Source of the DNA: an uncultured Bacillota bacterium
GTDB lineage: Bacteria > Bacillota > Sulfobacillia > JAMDAP01
Direction: 5' to 3'
Length of the DNA: 35,531 bases
NCBI GenBank assembly: GCA_937868875.1
Contig: CALMNP010000027.1
Location: 1 to 35,531, forward strand
The position numbers and the translations under genes were made by a program. How positions within the stretch are numbered: the first letter of the stretch is position 1; every line of letters begins with the position of its first letter. The notes below the pieces were generated by a model. It was given only the letters and a program-made list of their open reading frames with translations. It was not told the origin of the DNA and searched no databases. Shown one piece after another: positions 7,854 to 16,171 of this stretch.

Positions 7854-8666
7854 TTAGAAGCCGTGCAGCCTGCTGGCAAAGAGGTTGATCACGTAGAAGT
7901 TGGCCATCACCGCAATAAACCCTGCAATGGACAGGTAGGCGGCTCGCCGGCCGTTCCACCGCAGGGCCAGGCGGGCCAACAGGTAGAGCCCATAGACGAC
8001 CCAGGTGAACACCGACCAGATGACCTTCCATTCGAACAGCCAGGACGTCCAGGCGGCCTGGGCCCAGAAGACGCCGGCCACCAGGCCGATCGTCAGCAGC
8101 GGGTATCCGGCCTCGATGAACCGGAGGCCGAAGCGATCCAGCACGTCCAGGGGCGGAAGGCGGTAGAAGAACACGAAGAAGGCCTTGTCTCTGAGCTGTT
8201 TCTCCTGCAGCAGGTACATGACCCCGGAGATGAAGCTCAGCGCAAACAAACCGTAGCTGGCGTAGGCGAAAAGGATATGGAAGACCAGGCGCGTACCGGA
8301 CAGGGCCGGCACGTCCATGGTGGCCCTTGGTGCGGCGGCGGTGCCCAGCAGGAACACCACCAGCACCGGAATCAAAAACACCCCCGCGATCTTGACGGGG
8401 TGCAGCAGGTCAAGAAGCGTGTAGTTCAGGGCCACCACCCAGGTGAAGAAGAGGGCGGCGTCCTCCATGCTGAGGAACGGCACGTGCGACGGGTTTCGCC
8501 AGATGCTCAAAACCAGGGCCGCGGTGTGGGCCAGGAAGGCCAGGCGCAGCAGGAATGAGGAGGGTCGGCTCCACTCCTCAGCGTAGAGGTAGGCGCCGTG
8601 GCTCAGAGCCGCCACCGCGTAGAGGATGAGCGCCAGAATGACGAGGCCCAGGCTACCGACGGCCAT
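7854..8666 (-). CDS. hemX: HemX/CcsA-type membrane protein
   Basis: This 270-residue integral membrane protein has about eight hydrophobic spans. The mid-region (FHILFAYASYGLFALSFISGVMYLLQEKQLR) is characteristic of the cytochrome c assembly (CcsA/HemX) family. In Bacillus, HemX lies between hemA and hemC and lowers the amount of glutamyl-tRNA reductase. The same gene position here supports that role rather than cytochrome c maturation. The ATG at 8666 follows GGGAGG by 8 bases and lies inside the last codons of hemA, a 14-base overlap that suggests translational coupling. A GTG three codons earlier is possible. The conserved tryptophan-rich WWD motif of true heme-handling CcsA proteins is not obvious. 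Confidence 0.85.
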   Translation of the reverse strand: MAVGSLGLVILALILYAVAALSHGAYLYAEEWSRPSSFLLRLAFLAHTAALVLSIWRNPSHVPFLSMEDAALFFTWVVALNYTLLDLLHPVKIAGVFLIPVLVVFLLGTAAAPRATMDVPALSGTRLVFHILFAYASYGLFALSFISGVMYLLQEKQLRDKAFFVFFYRLPPLDVLDRFGLRFIEAGYPLLTIGLVAGVFWAQAAWTSWLFEWKVIWSVFTWVVYGLYLLARLALRWNGRRAAYLSIAGFIAVMANFYVINLFASRLHGF

Positions 8667-10017
8667 GCGCGGCACCTCCCTGGGGAGCGAGGCCCTCCAG
8701 GGCCGGGCTCATCGCCTCCGTCTTGTCTTCTGACGCGTTGCGGTCCTGGCCGCTCTCCAGGTTAAAGAGCTGCGTGACCGCCTCCAGGTAAAGCTCGCCC
8801 TGGGAGGCCGAGGCGAACTCCTTGATGCGCAGCGTGGGGTCGTTCAGCAGCTTGTTCACGAGGGTCACGGTCATGGCCTCGATCACCGACCGCTCGCGCT
8901 CGCCCAGCTCGGGCAGCCTGGCCAGAGCCCGCTCCAGCTCCGCCTTACGGACGGCATCCGCCTTGTCGCGCAGCGAACGGATGAGGGGCACCACGTCCTG
9001 GGTCTTGAGCCAGGAGTCGAACCTGGCCACCTCTTCCTCAATAATCCGCTCCACGCGGCGGGCCTCGCGCTTGCGCTCCCGCAGGTTGGCGGCCACGGCG
9101 GCCTCCAGGTCGTCGATGTCGTAGAGGAAGACGTTCTCCAGCCGGCTGCACTCGGGGTCGATATCACGGGGCACGGCGATGTCGAAGAGGAAGATGGGAC
9201 GGCCGCGCCGCACGGACATGGCCCGGGTGAGGTGCTCACGGGTCAGCACCAGGTTGGGAGCCCCGGTGGAGCTGATGACCACGTCGGCCTGCTCCAGCCA
9301 GTGCTCCATGTCGTCCCAGCGAACCCCCAGGCCGGCGTACTGCTGGGCCATGGCCACCGCCTTCTCGTAGGTGCGGTTGGCCACGGTAATCTGGGAGACC
9401 CCGGCCTGCACCAGGTGCCTGGCGGTAAGGTCGGCCATCTCGCCGGCGCCCAGAATAAGGACCTTGCGCCCGCCCAGGTTGGAGAAGACCTTGCGGGCCA
9501 GCTCCACGGCGGCATAGGGCACGGAGACTGCGTTGTGAGAGATGCCGGTCTCGGTGTGCGCCCGCTTGCCCACGGTCAGGGCCTGGCTGAAGAGGGCGTG
9601 CAGGGTCTTGCCCACGGCGCCCTGGTCGGCCGAGGTCACGTAGGCCTCCTTGATCTGGCCGAGGATCTGGGTCTCGCCCAGGATCATCGAGTCCAGGCCG
9701 GTGACCACGGTGAACAGGTGGCTTACAGCCTCCTGGCCGTGGTGAACGTAAAGGTGCTCAGAGACGCCGGAAAGCCCCAACTCTCGCCCCCGGGTGTCGA
9801 GAAAGCCCTTGAGGGCATTCGCAACGGGGTGGAACTGGGGCGACACCGCATAGAGTTCGGTTCGGTTGCAGGTGGACAGGACCACCGCTTCCTCCAGCTC
9901 CGGCACCTGCCGGAGTTGTCCCAGCGCATCCAACAGTCCCTGTCCGGAGAAGCTCAGTCGCTCTCGCACCTCAACCGGTGCTGTCCTGTGGTTGAGCCCA
10001 ACCAGAATGATGTGCAC
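8653..10017 (-). CDS. hemA: Glutamyl-tRNA reductase
   Basis: HemA reduces glutamyl-tRNA(Glu) to glutamate-1-semialdehyde with NADPH, the regulated first step of the C5 heme pathway. The catalytic cysteine is C50 in LSTCNRTELYAV. HLFTVVTGLDSMILGETQILGQIKEAY (about residues 100-126) and the NADPH loop KVLILGAGEMADLTARHL (about residues 185-202) follow. The C-terminal dimerisation helices run to residue 425, with a poorly conserved tail beyond. At 454 residues it is of normal length. The GTG at 10017 is preceded by AAGGTGAG. The gene begins 73 bases after menG ends and overlaps hemX. Confidence 0.97.
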   Translation of the reverse strand: MHIILVGLNHRTAPVEVRERLSFSGQGLLDALGQLRQVPELEEAVVLSTCNRTELYAVSPQFHPVANALKGFLDTRGRELGLSGVSEHLYVHHGQEAVSHLFTVVTGLDSMILGETQILGQIKEAYVTSADQGAVGKTLHALFSQALTVGKRAHTETGISHNAVSVPYAAVELARKVFSNLGGRKVLILGAGEMADLTARHLVQAGVSQITVANRTYEKAVAMAQQYAGLGVRWDDMEHWLEQADVVISSTGAPNLVLTREHLTRAMSVRRGRPIFLFDIAVPRDIDPECSRLENVFLYDIDDLEAAVAANLRERKREARRVERIIEEEVARFDSWLKTQDVVPLIRSLRDKADAVRKAELERALARLPELGERERSVIEAMTVTLVNKLLNDPTLRIKEFASASQGELYLEAVTQLFNLESGQDRNASEDKTEAMSPALEGLAPQGGAAHGRR

Positions 10018-10090
10018 GGCGACTCACCTTACCGCTCAGACTTGCAGCCCTGGCGTCACGCGTTACGGGCTCGTGGGGCCCCGGACGCCG

Positions 10091-10837
10091 CTACTGTGGC
10101 TTGGTGCCCACGTGCAGGCAGGTCATGCCGCCTGACAGCGGGATCACCCGAACGTCCCTGAGGCCGGCCTCGCGGAAGATCTCAGACAGCTCCTGCTGTT
10201 CCGGGAACCTGGTGAGCGAGTGCGGGAGATACGTGTAGGGGCGCACGCGCCCGGCACGGCCGCGCATGACCAGGCGGTCGATGAGCGGGACGATGTTGTA
10301 GAAGTACAGGAAGAACAGGGCGCGCCAGACCGGGTTCTGCGGCTTGCTGATCTCCAGCGAGACCACGCTGCTGCCGGGGCGAACCACGCGGGCCATCTCC
10401 GACAGCGTCTTCTTGATATCTGACACGTTTCGCAGCGCAAACCCGATGGAGGCGCCGTCAAAGGTGTTGTCGTCGAAGGGCAGGTCCATGGCGTTCCCTT
10501 GCACCCAGGCGATGCGGGCGCCGAGGGGCGACCCCTCCACCCGCTTCCTGGCCACGGCCAGCATCTCATGGGAGAAGTCCAGGCCGGTCACGTGACCCCT
10601 CTCCCCCACCTGCCGGGCGGTCAACCGGCTCAGGTCGCCGGTGCCGCAGGCCACGTCCAGGTGGTGGTCGCCCGGCCGCAGGCCGGTTACCTGGAGAAAC
10701 GCCTTATGCCAGAAGCGCAGCATCCCCGCCGTCATGACCCGGTTCATCAGGTCGTACTCGCCGGCGATGGTGTTGAACATCTCCTGAACGTACCGTTCCT
10801 TGCCCTCGGGGCCGATTTCCTCGAGGATGTTCGCCAA
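10091..10837 (-). CDS. menG: Demethylmenaquinone methyltransferase (UbiE/MenG family)
   Basis: This SAM-dependent C-methyltransferase performs the last step of menaquinone synthesis. Family signatures are the N-terminal FNTIAGEYDLMNRVMTAGMLRFWHKAF, the SAM-binding loop LDVACGTGDLS, and the second UbiE signature FALRNVSDIKKTLSEMARVVRPG. A TTG start at 10837 is preferred (248 residues), placed after GGAAGGAG. The adjacent TTG at 10840 and the ATG at 10861 are alternatives, but that ATG lies upstream of the ribosome site. It is the first gene before hemA on the same strand, linking quinone and heme supply. The window has no UbiG/COQ3 or Rieske context, so the menaquinone rather than ubiquinone role is inferred from the likely Gram-positive host. 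Confidence 0.92.
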   Translation of the reverse strand: MANILEEIGPEGKERYVQEMFNTIAGEYDLMNRVMTAGMLRFWHKAFLQVTGLRPGDHHLDVACGTGDLSRLTARQVGERGHVTGLDFSHEMLAVARKRVEGSPLGARIAWVQGNAMDLPFDDNTFDGASIGFALRNVSDIKKTLSEMARVVRPGSSVVSLEISKPQNPVWRALFFLYFYNIVPLIDRLVMRGRAGRVRPYTYLPHSLTRFPEQQELSEIFREAGLRDVRVIPLSGGMTCLHVGTKPQ

Positions 10838-10894
10838 CAAAGGCACTCCTTCCGGTCCCATGATAACACAACGCCAGTCACGGACACACCTATG

Positions 10895-10934
10895 AAAGGA
10901 CTAGCTGCAGATTTCCTGCAGGGCTAGCCTTTTT
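10895..10934. terminator. Bidirectional hairpin terminator
   Basis: AAAGG-A-CTAGCTGCAG pairs with CTGCAGGGCTAGCCTTT around a 5-base loop, followed on the plus strand by TTTTT. On the minus strand it lies 37 bases after the permease stop and ends in CCTTTC, so it probably closes the ABC transporter operon before menG. Confidence 0.75.
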
Positions 10935-10971
10935 GGATGGATCGAAGGCGGCAAGTTCCCGGCTGATCTCT

Positions 10972-11808
10972 TCAGATGCGTTTCCAGGGACAGGCAAACC
11001 ATTCCAGCCAATCCAGAAGCAGGTACAGCGCCAGGCCCATGGCACCCATAGCTATGACCGCCGCAAACATCTCGTCGTAGGCGATACGGGACCAGGCATT
11101 GACCATAAAGTAGCCGATGCCTGTGCTGGTGGCGAAGGTCTCCGACAGAAAGAGCACGGCGATGGCGGTTCCCAGGCCGTTGCGCAGCGCGGTGAAGATC
11201 TCGGGCAGGGCGGCCGGCCAGATGACATGGCGGAACAGGTCCCACTCCGTGCCGCCCAGGGACTGCACCGACAGGACGGAGCCGCGGCTGACGCCGCGGG
11301 CGGCGTCCCGGGCCGTAACCAGGATCTGAAAGCCGACCACCAGGGCGATGAAGGAGGCCTTGGCCATGTCGCCGATGCCCAGGAGGACCATGACGATGGG
11401 CAGGAAGACCACCTTGGGCACGGGGTAGGTCAGGTAGATGAGAGGCGGCGCCAGCCGGGGCGTCCAGCGGGACAGCCAGGAGCGGCGGCGCGGTACGAGG
11501 TCGGCCTGCTCCTGGCGCCCCAGATAGAGACCCAGGGGCACGGCCACCACCACCGACATCACCAGGGCAGCGACGACGCGCCAGGTACTCACCCAGACGT
11601 GAAAAGGCATCCCCTCGCTGAGGCTTCGGCGCAGGGCCACGAAGGCCGGCAAGGGGCCGGGGAGCGCCAGGCTGTGGACGACCACGGCTAGAAGCTGCCA
11701 GGCCCCCAGCAGCAGGGCGGCGGCTATCAGGGTGTAGAGGGCCGGCAACCAGCGGCTGGGCGCTGCCAGGCCGCGGCCGGAGCGCGCAGGCGTGCTCCCA
11801 ACGCTCAT
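10972..11808 (-). CDS. ABC transporter permease (SsuC/TauC/ThiX-like)
   Basis: This is an inner-membrane permease of the binding-protein-dependent family, 278 residues with about six spans. The ATPase-contact (EAA) loop is visible as QSLGGTEWDLFRHVIWPAALPEIFTALRNGLG near residue 190, with the conserved GxxxxxxxxPxxLP arrangement. ETFATSTGIGYFMVNA following it is typical of nitrate/sulfonate/taurine-type permeases. The ATG at 11808 overlaps the stop of the ATPase gene (ATGA), so the two are translationally coupled. It forms an importer with the two genes upstream. The substrate cannot be read from sequence. The operon partners UbiD and UbiA hint at an aromatic acid or a quinone or cofactor precursor. 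Confidence 0.9.
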   Translation of the reverse strand: MSVGSTPARSGRGLAAPSRWLPALYTLIAAALLLGAWQLLAVVVHSLALPGPLPAFVALRRSLSEGMPFHVWVSTWRVVAALVMSVVVAVPLGLYLGRQEQADLVPRRRSWLSRWTPRLAPPLIYLTYPVPKVVFLPIVMVLLGIGDMAKASFIALVVGFQILVTARDAARGVSRGSVLSVQSLGGTEWDLFRHVIWPAALPEIFTALRNGLGTAIAVLFLSETFATSTGIGYFMVNAWSRIAYDEMFAAVIAMGAMGLALYLLLDWLEWFACPWKRI

Positions 11809-12578
11809 GCCGCCACCCCCTTCTCCAGTGCATCCCGAACCCGCGTGCACTGAGCGTAGAAGTCCGGGTGGCGCCGGTAGGCTGGGTCGCCGGCCTCCGG
11901 GTTGGCGATGTCCGCCACGACCCGTCCCGGGTGCGGCGAGAGCACCAGCACGCGCTGGCCCAGGAAGACAGCCTCCTCGATGCTGTGGGTGACCAGGACC
12001 AGCGTGGGCGCATAGCTTCGCCACGCCTCCAGCAGCAGGTTCTGCAGATCCTCGCGGGTCAGGGCGTCCAGCGCCGAGAAGGGCTCATCCATCAGCAGCA
12101 GGTCCGGCTGGAGGCAGAGCGACCGGGCGATGGCCACGCGCTGCCGCTGGCCGCCCGAGAGTTGGGCCGGAAAGCGCTGTCGGACCTCCCAGAGCCCGAC
12201 CCGCCGCAGGGCCTCCTCTACCCGCGCGGCCTGCTCCGCCCGGGGCACCCGGCGCACCTCCAGTCCCAGGGCGGCGTTGTGCCACACCGTCTTCCAGGGT
12301 AGGAGGCCGAAGTCTTGAAGCACCAGGGCCGTCCCCGGGCGGCGGGGACGGATCGCCTCGCCCGCCACCTGCACCTCTCCCTCGCCAGGGGCCAGCAGAC
12401 CGGCCAGGACGTAGAGCAGAGTGCTCTTGCCGCAGCCGGAAGGTCCAATAACGGCACAGCTCTGGCCCGGGGCCAACGACAAGCTGACCCCGGCCAAAGC
12501 CGCCACCGGACCGGCCTGACCGTGGTAGGTCAGGCCGAGGTTGTTCACTTCTACCATGGACAGAGGGGACTCCCCCAT
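11805..12578 (-). CDS. ABC transporter ATP-binding protein (SsuB/TauB-like)
   Basis: This cytosolic ATPase powers the importer. Walker A is GPSGCGKST (about residues 45-53), the Q-loop is LVLQDFGLLPWKTVWHN, the signature is LSGGQRQRVAIARSL, Walker B is LLLMDEPFSALD, and the H-loop is VLVTHSIEEAVFLGQRVLVL. The DFGLLPW and EAVFLG segments are typical of the nitrate/sulfonate/taurine class. The 257-residue form from the ATG at 12578 fits family length. Another ATG at 12557 starts directly at the first strand (MVEVNNLGLTY) and is possible. It overlaps the permease by four bases and lies 41 bases after the binding-protein gene. Confidence 0.93.
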   Translation of the reverse strand: MGESPLSMVEVNNLGLTYHGQAGPVAALAGVSLSLAPGQSCAVIGPSGCGKSTLLYVLAGLLAPGEGEVQVAGEAIRPRRPGTALVLQDFGLLPWKTVWHNAALGLEVRRVPRAEQAARVEEALRRVGLWEVRQRFPAQLSGGQRQRVAIARSLCLQPDLLLMDEPFSALDALTREDLQNLLLEAWRSYAPTLVLVTHSIEEAVFLGQRVLVLSPHPGRVVADIANPEAGDPAYRRHPDFYAQCTRVRDALEKGVAA

Positions 12579-12619
12579 TGCGAGGTTCCTGATGCCGGCC
12601 GGACCGGCGCCTGTCGGCG

Positions 12620-13630
12620 CTAGTTTTCTGTGAGCCCGGGCGCTGTCATCTTGTCTAGGGTGAGGCCGTCCTTGACCAGCTTCTTCGCCTTCAGCCACTC
12701 CAACACCGGCGTGAAGTCGGCATCCTTCGGCAGTTGGGGCAGCGGGAAGTCGGCGTACTCGTAGCTGTCCTTGAGGGGCTCGGGCAGCAGCTTCTTGTCC
12801 ACCATGAACTGGCGGTAGGTAGCGTGGTCGGCGTTGATGTCGCTCACCGCTTTGGCGTAGGCCGCCAGCAGCTTCTTGACCGCGTCCGGGTGCTCGGTGA
12901 TCAGCTTGCCGCGCAGAATGATGACGCTCTGGGTGAGGTTCTTGCCCTTGCTGTCATCCAGGAGGACCCTGGCGCCCTGCTTCTCGGCCAGAGTGGCCAG
13001 GGGGTCAGGCAGGGTGGCCGCCTCCAACTGGCCGCCGGCCAGCATCTGCATGCGCACGGGAATCTTGGGGACCTCGCTGTACTTGATGTCGCCGGGCTTG
13101 AGGCCCTGTGCCACCAGCATCTGCTCGGTCACCCACTCGATGACGGAGTTGCTGGAGATGCCGATGGCCACGCCCTTCAGCTGCTCCGGCCTGGTGATCT
13201 TGGACTTGGGCGACAGCAACAAGGCGAAGCGCCCCTCCTGCGGCGTGGCACCCAGGGACAGGGAGACGATCTTGGCGTCCCCGCCGCCGTTGATCAGCAG
13301 GGCGGCGCCGACGCTGTCCGACACGCCGCCGTCAATGGCGCCGGCGATGAAGGCCTGGTCGCGCTCCGTGGCGGAGGCGGTGGGCATCAGTTCGACGTCC
13401 AGGCCGGCCTCCTTAAAGTAGCCCTTGTCCTGGGCCACAAAGAACGGCAGGGAATCGATGATAGGCAGGAGGCCCAACGTCACCTTGACGGCAGGGACCT
13501 GCGCGGCGGGCTTGTCCGCGGTCGCGGGGGCCGTGGCGGGCGTCGCAGCCCTGCTGCCGCAGCCGGCCAGGACGGCGGCCAGCAGCAGAGCGGTAATCAC
13601 CAGAACCAGGGACTTGTGGCGTGACAACAC
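12620..13630 (-). CDS. ABC transporter substrate-binding lipoprotein (NMT1/SsuA-like)
   Basis: This is a periplasmic-type binding protein anchored by lipid at the cell surface. The signal peptide (SLVLVITALLLAAVLAGC) ends in an LAGC lipobox with the cysteine near residue 24, followed by an Ala/Thr/Pro linker. The mature part begins VKVTLGLLPIIDSLPFFVAQDKGYFKEAGLDVEL, the hallmark opening of NMT1/SsuA/TauA/ThiY binding proteins. ITRPEQLKGVAIGISSNSVIEWVTEQML and AAYAKAVSDINAD follow in the usual places. The GTG at 13630 is preceded by AGGAGGAG at 5 bases and gives 336 residues. It lies 56 bases after the UbiA-like gene. The ligand is unknown. FAD/riboflavin, thiamine precursors, sulfonates and aromatic acids are all used by relatives. 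Confidence 0.92.
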   Translation of the reverse strand: MLSRHKSLVLVITALLLAAVLAGCGSRAATPATAPATADKPAAQVPAVKVTLGLLPIIDSLPFFVAQDKGYFKEAGLDVELMPTASATERDQAFIAGAIDGGVSDSVGAALLINGGGDAKIVSLSLGATPQEGRFALLLSPKSKITRPEQLKGVAIGISSNSVIEWVTEQMLVAQGLKPGDIKYSEVPKIPVRMQMLAGGQLEAATLPDPLATLAEKQGARVLLDDSKGKNLTQSVIILRGKLITEHPDAVKKLLAAYAKAVSDINADHATYRQFMVDKKLLPEPLKDSYEYADFPLPQLPKDADFTPVLEWLKAKKLVKDGLTLDKMTAPGLTEN

Positions 13631-13686
13631 GGTTTCTCCTCCTGAAAGGCTTTTGTTTCTGGGACCGTTCCCGATGCGTTCAGCCT

Positions 13687-14556
13687 CTAGGCGGCACCGG
13701 TCAGCCCGGTCGCCAGCACGACAAACAGGAAGTACAGGATGCTGATATACCCGTTGACGTTGAAGAAGGCAGCGTTCAGCCGCGACAGATCGCCGGGGCT
13801 GACCAGCAGGTGCTCGTACCCGAGCAGGGCGGCGACCACCATCAGGCCCACCCAGTAGACCCAGCCGAGGCCCAGCATCAGGCCCACGGCCGCCAACAGG
13901 CCGACCACCACGAGGTGCACCCAGCGGGCCAGGGTCAGCGCGGCGGCGATGCCGAAGCGAGCCGGCACCGAGTGCACGCCCTCCTTGACGTCGAACTCGT
14001 AGTCCTGGCAGGCATAGATGAGGTCGAAGCCCGCCACCCAGAGGCCGGCGGCGATGCCCAGAATCACCGGCGGCCACGAAAGGGTACCGGTGACGGCCAG
14101 CCAGCCGCCGAAGGGAACGAAGAAGTAAGACAGGCCCAGCCAGAAGTGGCAGGCCCAGGTCCAGCGCTTCATATAGGAGTAAAGCACCAGCACCGGCACC
14201 ACCACGGGCAGGAACACGACGCAGAGCGGGTTGAGCATGACCGCCGCCAGCACCAGCAGGCCGGTGGCCAGAGCGCCGTAGAGGCCCACGACGAACGGGC
14301 TGATGACGCCGCGGGGCAGGTGCCGGTTGGCGGTGCGCGGGTTGCGCGCGTCGACGAAGCGGTCGATCAGGCGGTTGAAGGCCATGGCCGAGGTGCGTCC
14401 GCCGAACATGGCCAGCGTGATCCAGCCCAGGGTAGACCAGCGGGGCAGGCCCCCCGCCGCCAGGAAGGCCCCGGCGTAGGCGAAGGGCAGGGCGAAGATG
14501 GTGTGTTCCCACTTCACCAGATCGGCGAAGGTCTTGGCGTTACGAAACACGGGCAT
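13687..14556 (-). CDS. UbiA-family aromatic prenyltransferase (MqnP/UbiA-like)
   Basis: This membrane enzyme attaches a polyprenyl chain to an aromatic ring. It has 289 residues with about eight to nine spans. The first prenyl-diphosphate motif is NRLIDRFVDARNPRT (N-x-x-x-D-x-x-x-D) and the second is DLIYACQDYEFDVKEGVHSVPARFG. The N-terminal FRNAKTFADLVKWEHTIFALPFAYAGAFLA is typical of 4-hydroxybenzoate-type and futalosine-pathway (MqnP) members. The ATG at 14556 shares one base with the stop of the UbiD gene (TAATG), so the two are tightly coupled. UbiD plus UbiA together with UbiX nearby suggests a late menaquinone step. MqnP is favoured over UbiA because the host is probably Gram-positive, but neither can be proven here. 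Confidence 0.9.
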   Translation of the reverse strand: MPVFRNAKTFADLVKWEHTIFALPFAYAGAFLAAGGLPRWSTLGWITLAMFGGRTSAMAFNRLIDRFVDARNPRTANRHLPRGVISPFVVGLYGALATGLLVLAAVMLNPLCVVFLPVVVPVLVLYSYMKRWTWACHFWLGLSYFFVPFGGWLAVTGTLSWPPVILGIAAGLWVAGFDLIYACQDYEFDVKEGVHSVPARFGIAAALTLARWVHLVVVGLLAAVGLMLGLGWVYWVGLMVVAALLGYEHLLVSPGDLSRLNAAFFNVNGYISILYFLFVVLATGLTGAA

Positions 14557-15995
14557 TACAGCCCAAACTCCTTCCAGCGGCGGCTGACCTGCTCCTTCAT
14601 GTCGGCCGACATGGTGATGTCGTCCGGCCACTCACGCTGGAAGCCCTCGCTCTTCCACTTGCGGGTGGCGTCGACGCCCAGCTTGCCGCCCAGGTGCGGC
14701 AGCGGGGCGGTGTGGTCCAGGGCGTCCACGGGACCCTCCGTAATCTCAGTGTCCCGCTTCCAGTCGGTATTGTTGAAGACTGTCCAGGCTGTGGTGGACA
14801 GGTCGTGGACGTCCACATCATGATCCACCACGACGATGAGCTTGGTCAGCATCATCAGGCCCATGCCCCAGAGCGCGTGAATGACCTTGCGGGCATGGCC
14901 CGGGTACCGCTTCTTGATGGAAACCAGGACGCAGTTGTGGAAGACGCCCTCGGCCGGCATGTTGTAGTCCGTCACTTCCGGCACCAGCATCTGAAGCAGC
15001 GGCAGGAAGATGCGCTCCGTGGCCTTGCCCAGGAAGTAGTCCTCCTGCAGGGGCTTGCCTACGATGGTGGTGGGGTAGACCGGGTTCTTCCGGTGCGTCA
15101 CGCAGGTGACGTGAAAGACCGGGTACTGATCGGCCAGCGAATAGAAGCCGGTGTGGTCGCCGAAGGGGCCCTCGGTCCGCAGTTCGCCCAGTTCAACATA
15201 GCCCTCCAGGACGAACTCGGCGTTGGCCGGAACCTCCAGATCGACCGTCTTACACTTGACCAGCTCCACCGGCGCCTGGCGCAGGAAGCCGGCGAACATC
15301 AGCTCGTCGATGCCGGCCGGAAGGGGCGCGGTCGCCGAGTAGATGACGGCAGGGTCGGAGCCCAGCACCACCGCCACCGGCAGCCGGCGCTGTTCCGGGG
15401 TCAGGTGCTCATAGTGCTCGGCCCCGTGCTTGTGGAGGTGCCAGTGCATGCCGGTCGTCTTCTTATCGAAGACCTGAAGGCGGTACATGCCAATGTTGCG
15501 GTGTCCCGTCGCCGGGTCCTTGGTGAAGACCAGAGGCAGGGTGATGAAGGGACCGCCGTCCTGCGGCCAGCAGGTGAGGACGGGGAGCTTCGTCAGGTCC
15601 GGGTCCTCCTCCACCACTTCCTGGCAGGCGCCGCGGGCCACGTTCTTGGGCACGAAGTTGCCCAGCTCCGCCAGCTTGGGCAGGGCCTTGAGCTTGTCCC
15701 AGAAGCCGGTGACCTCCGGCGGCGTCATCAGGTCGCGGATGCGTCCGGCGATGTCGTCCAGGCTGTCCACTTCCAGTGCCAGCTGCATGCGCTTCAAGGT
15801 GCCGAAGGCGTTGATGAGAACAGGGTAGGGCGACCCCTCCACATTCTCAAACAGCAAGGCCGGGCCGCCGGTCTTGGTCACCCGGTCCGTGATCTCGGTT
15901 ATCTCCAGATTGGCGCTCACAGGCGCCTGGATTCGCCTGAGCTCCCCAGACTTGTCCAGGGTCTCGATGAAGTGCTGCAAATCACGATAGGCCAA
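14556..15995 (-). CDS. UbiD-family prenyl-FMN-dependent decarboxylase (UbiD/MqnL-like)
   Basis: UbiD enzymes decarboxylate aromatic or unsaturated acids using prenylated FMN, made by UbiX. The protein has about 479 residues, the usual length. Conserved stretches include YRDLQHFIETLDKSGEL at the N-terminus, NIGMYRLQVFDKKTTGMHWHLHKHGAEHY near residue 165, ELRTEGPFGDHTGFYS near residue 270 with the E-x-x-x-D catalytic region, and HRKNPVYPTTIVGKPLQEDYFLGKATERIFLPL. A TTG start at 15995 is preferred because relatives begin MAYRDL and a GGGTGGG site is 6 bases away. A TTG two codons earlier is possible. It is first in a likely operon with the UbiA protein and an ABC importer, and a promoter is visible upstream. 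In relatives the substrate is a hydroxybenzoate or the futalosine-pathway naphthoate. Confidence 0.92.
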   Translation of the reverse strand: MAYRDLQHFIETLDKSGELRRIQAPVSANLEITEITDRVTKTGGPALLFENVEGSPYPVLINAFGTLKRMQLALEVDSLDDIAGRIRDLMTPPEVTGFWDKLKALPKLAELGNFVPKNVARGACQEVVEEDPDLTKLPVLTCWPQDGGPFITLPLVFTKDPATGHRNIGMYRLQVFDKKTTGMHWHLHKHGAEHYEHLTPEQRRLPVAVVLGSDPAVIYSATAPLPAGIDELMFAGFLRQAPVELVKCKTVDLEVPANAEFVLEGYVELGELRTEGPFGDHTGFYSLADQYPVFHVTCVTHRKNPVYPTTIVGKPLQEDYFLGKATERIFLPLLQMLVPEVTDYNMPAEGVFHNCVLVSIKKRYPGHARKVIHALWGMGLMMLTKLIVVVDHDVDVHDLSTTAWTVFNNTDWKRDTEITEGPVDALDHTAPLPHLGGKLGVDATRKWKSEGFQREWPDDITMSADMKEQVSRRWKEFGL

Positions 15996-16039
15996 GGCCA
16001 ACCCACCCTACAATTGAACTCAGGTTCAGTCACAGGTCA

Positions 16040-16068
16040 AGTCTACGGTTCACGCAAAAACCTGTCAA
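16040..16068 (-). promoter_or_regulatory. Sigma-A type promoter of the ubiD-ubiA-ABC operon
   Basis: On the minus strand a perfect TTGACA (16068-16063) is separated by exactly 17 bases from TAGACT (16045-16040), 44 bases upstream of the predicted ubiD start. A small inverted repeat (TGAAC paired with GTTCA, 16014-16027) lies just downstream and could be an operator. Confidence 0.7.
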
Positions 16069-16101
16069 GAAAAGACGAACGACCTCAGCCTTGTGAGCGC
16101 C

Positions 16102-16134
16102 CAGGAAAAGGGGCACCCGCTGCGGGTGCCCCTT
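16102..16134 (-). terminator. Terminator of the peroxiredoxin gene
   Basis: An 11-bp perfect stem (AAGGGGCACCC with GGGTGCCCCTT) closes on a 5-base loop. Read on the minus strand it is followed by CTTTTCC and lies about 40 bases after the peroxiredoxin stop. It separates that gene from the ubiD promoter. Confidence 0.85.
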
Positions 16135-16171
16135 AGCTCTCTTGTAGCCTGGCCTGACGCCATTCCACTGC

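Noticed and set aside
10860-10865. TATCAT with upstream TG as a menG promoter
   Set aside because: Transcription would begin inside the ribosome binding site at 10846-10853, leaving no usable leader, and there is no -35 box.
13631-14512. In-frame extension of the binding lipoprotein to 630 codons
   Set aside because: The first 294 codons are an out-of-frame reading of the UbiA gene. A ribosome site, GTG and lipoprotein signal peptide mark the true start at 13630.
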